DNA of 6,599 bases, from assembly GCA_002402755.1 (NCBI GenBank), contig DHGK01000201.1:1-6599 (forward strand), given 5' to 3'. Each line of letters starts with the position of its first letter. Positions within the stretch are counted from its first letter, which is position 1. Shown piece after piece: positions 5,678 to 6,599 of the stretch. The stretch comes from Planctomycetes bacterium UBA4800 (GTDB lineage Bacteria > Planctomycetota > UBA8108 > UBA8890 > UBA8898). The translations under genes and the position numbers were made by a program. Below the pieces are notes generated by a model. It was not told the origin of the DNA. It saw nothing but the letters and a program-made list of their open reading frames with translations, and did no database searches.

Positions 5678-6520
5678 ATGGATACGAATTTACACCATCG
5701 AGGGACCTTGTCCTCCGCCCTCGCGAACGCCCTGAGTCGCTTGGCGTCCGAGGGCAAGAGCGTCTTCACCATTGATGAATTCGCCTCAACCATGCGCCGC
5801 TCCAAAGACAGGACACGCCGGATTCTCTCCGGGCTGAGTTCGGGCGGGTGGGTACGCCGACTGACGAAAGGCACGTACCTGCTCATCCCGCTCGACGCTG
5901 GTCCCGAGAGTATCTGGTCCGAAGAAGCGGCGGTCATCGCGGGCCATCTGGCGGCGCCTGCGGCCCTTGCCTACTGGTCGGCCTGTCACTACTGGCACTG
6001 GACGGAGCAGGCTCCCCGTACGGTGTTCGTCCAGACGACGCAGAAGAAAATGCACACCTCGCGCCGCATCATGGGTGTCGAGTACCGCTTCGTCACCATC
6101 CGACGCAGGAAGTTCTTCGCCGCGACGCCCCGTGTTTCAGGACATGCCCGCATCATCGTCACGGATCGCGAGAAGACCTTTGTCGATGCCGTTGATCGAC
6201 CGGACTTGTGCGGCGGAATCCGACACGTGATCGCCATGATGCCGGTTGCCGCCGAGAGGCTCCGCTGGAATACGCTCGACGAGTATCTGGAGCGAATCGG
6301 TTCGGGAGCTATCTACAAGCGCTTGGGATTGATGCTCGATATGCTGGGCGACGCGGTGCATGTGCCCGACCGAGATCGCCGTCTCGATGCGTGGCACACA
6401 CGCCTCACGGCAGGCTGTGCGCCGCTCGAGCCGGGGGGACCCTGCAAGGGCCCCATCGATGGCCGCTGGCGCGTCCGTATGAATGCTCCGGGCATACCCC
6501 TGCGTGGGAGCCGTCGATGA
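5678..6520 (+). CDS. abiEi: AbiEi-family antitoxin/transcriptional repressor (type IV TA)
   Basis: This 280-residue protein has the layout of AbiEi (COG5340). An N-terminal winged helix-turn-helix spans about 10-70, with the wing ending in LTKGTYLLIP. A core domain follows with AAPAALAYWSACHYWHWTEQ (91-110), PRTVFVQTT (113-121), GVEYRFV (133-139), KFF (145-147) and ITDREKTFVDAVDRPDLCGG-like residues (160-180), all hallmark AbiEi positions; the first of these last residues is V here. A C-terminal region ends in DGRWRVRMN (261-269). AbiEi represses its own operon and counters the AbiEii nucleotidyltransferase without binding it directly, which defines a type IV system. AbiE modules were found as phage abortive-infection systems and also stabilise mobile elements. 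The ATG at 5678 is chosen from its position 16 nt after the predicted transcription start, with a weak AGG at 5667-5669. The gene overlaps the toxin gene by ATGA. Its more AT-rich promoter and more relaxed codon use than the neighbours hint at acquisition by transfer. Confidence 0.88.
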   Translation: MDTNLHHRGTLSSALANALSRLASEGKSVFTIDEFASTMRRSKDRTRRILSGLSSGGWVRRLTKGTYLLIPLDAGPESIWSEEAAVIAGHLAAPAALAYWSACHYWHWTEQAPRTVFVQTTQKKMHTSRRIMGVEYRFVTIRRRKFFAATPRVSGHARIIVTDREKTFVDAVDRPDLCGGIRHVIAMMPVAAERLRWNTLDEYLERIGSGAIYKRLGLMLDMLGDAVHVPDRDRRLDAWHTRLTAGCAPLEPGGPCKGPIDGRWRVRMNAPGIPLRGSRR

Positions 6521-6599
6521 TTCCTGAGGTTGAGATCCGGCGCGCGGCCGCCCGGCTCGGGGTCGATCCGATGCTGGTCGAGCTCGACTACGTACTCGG
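6517..6599 (+). CDS. abiEii: AbiEii-family nucleotidyltransferase toxin, 5' end only
   Basis: Only the first 27 codons are in the window. The start MIPEVEIRRAAARLGVDPML followed by VELDYVLG is the typical N-terminus of the AbiEii toxin (DUF1814, PF08843), a DNA polymerase beta-like nucleotidyltransferase that modifies target RNA and stops growth. The ATG overlaps the AbiEi stop (ATGA, 6517-6520), so translation is probably coupled, helped by GGGAG at 6506-6510 with 6-nt spacing. The catalytic GS and D-x-D motifs would lie beyond the window edge, so completeness and activity cannot be judged. Confidence 0.85.
   Translation, partial: MIPEVEIRRAAARLGVDPMLVELDYVL

Noticed and set aside
1..6599. 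CRISPR array, tRNA or rRNA genes
   Set aside because: No regularly spaced repeats of 24-40 bases, no cloverleaf-like segment with a T-arm motif, and no conserved rRNA sequence were seen.

Overview
The window is GC-rich bacterial DNA with every supported gene on the plus strand. It looks like part of a carbohydrate-use locus with two toxin-antitoxin (TA) modules placed in or beside it. The dense GC-rich third codon positions, the large clan-A glycoside hydrolase and the FucP-type sugar permease would fit a high-GC polysaccharide-degrading lineage, such as a member of the PVC superphylum. Nothing here fixes the taxon, so this is only a guess.

Layout. (1) Positions 1-2048 hold the 3' part of a glycoside hydrolase gene whose start lies before the window: a beta-sandwich, a TIM-barrel catalytic domain and a C-terminal beta region. 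(2) Positions 2064-2537 hold a small TA locus of the HigBA/RelE type. A promoter leads into a 38-codon remnant that keeps only the start of the toxin, followed by an intact XRE-family antitoxin. The toxin core is missing, so the antitoxin is an orphan. (3) Positions 2538-3299 form a 760-base gap with a GC-rich hairpin, short repeats, a damaged-looking coding stretch and a good promoter for the next gene with a 14-bp direct repeat woven through it. (4) Positions 3300-5396 encode a FucP/NagP-family sugar:H+ symporter of 698 residues, far above the usual 410-440. The excess is two extra membrane segments between TM6 and TM7, and a periplasmic helical insertion of about 180 residues between TM7 and TM8 that contains an internal repeat. 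(5) Positions 5397-5677 carry a perfect TGTGA-N6-TCACA dyad (CRP-like), a near-consensus sigma-70 promoter and a candidate AbiEi operator. (6) Positions 5678-6599 hold an AbiE type IV TA operon: a complete AbiEi antitoxin/repressor and the first 27 codons of the AbiEii nucleotidyltransferase toxin, overlapping by ATGA.

How the parts may work together. The hydrolase could release a mono- or small oligosaccharide that the symporter imports. This rests only on proximity, because each gene group seems to have its own promoter. The TA modules are probably acquired cargo; the first has already lost its toxin. The most unusual object is the enlarged FucP-family transporter.
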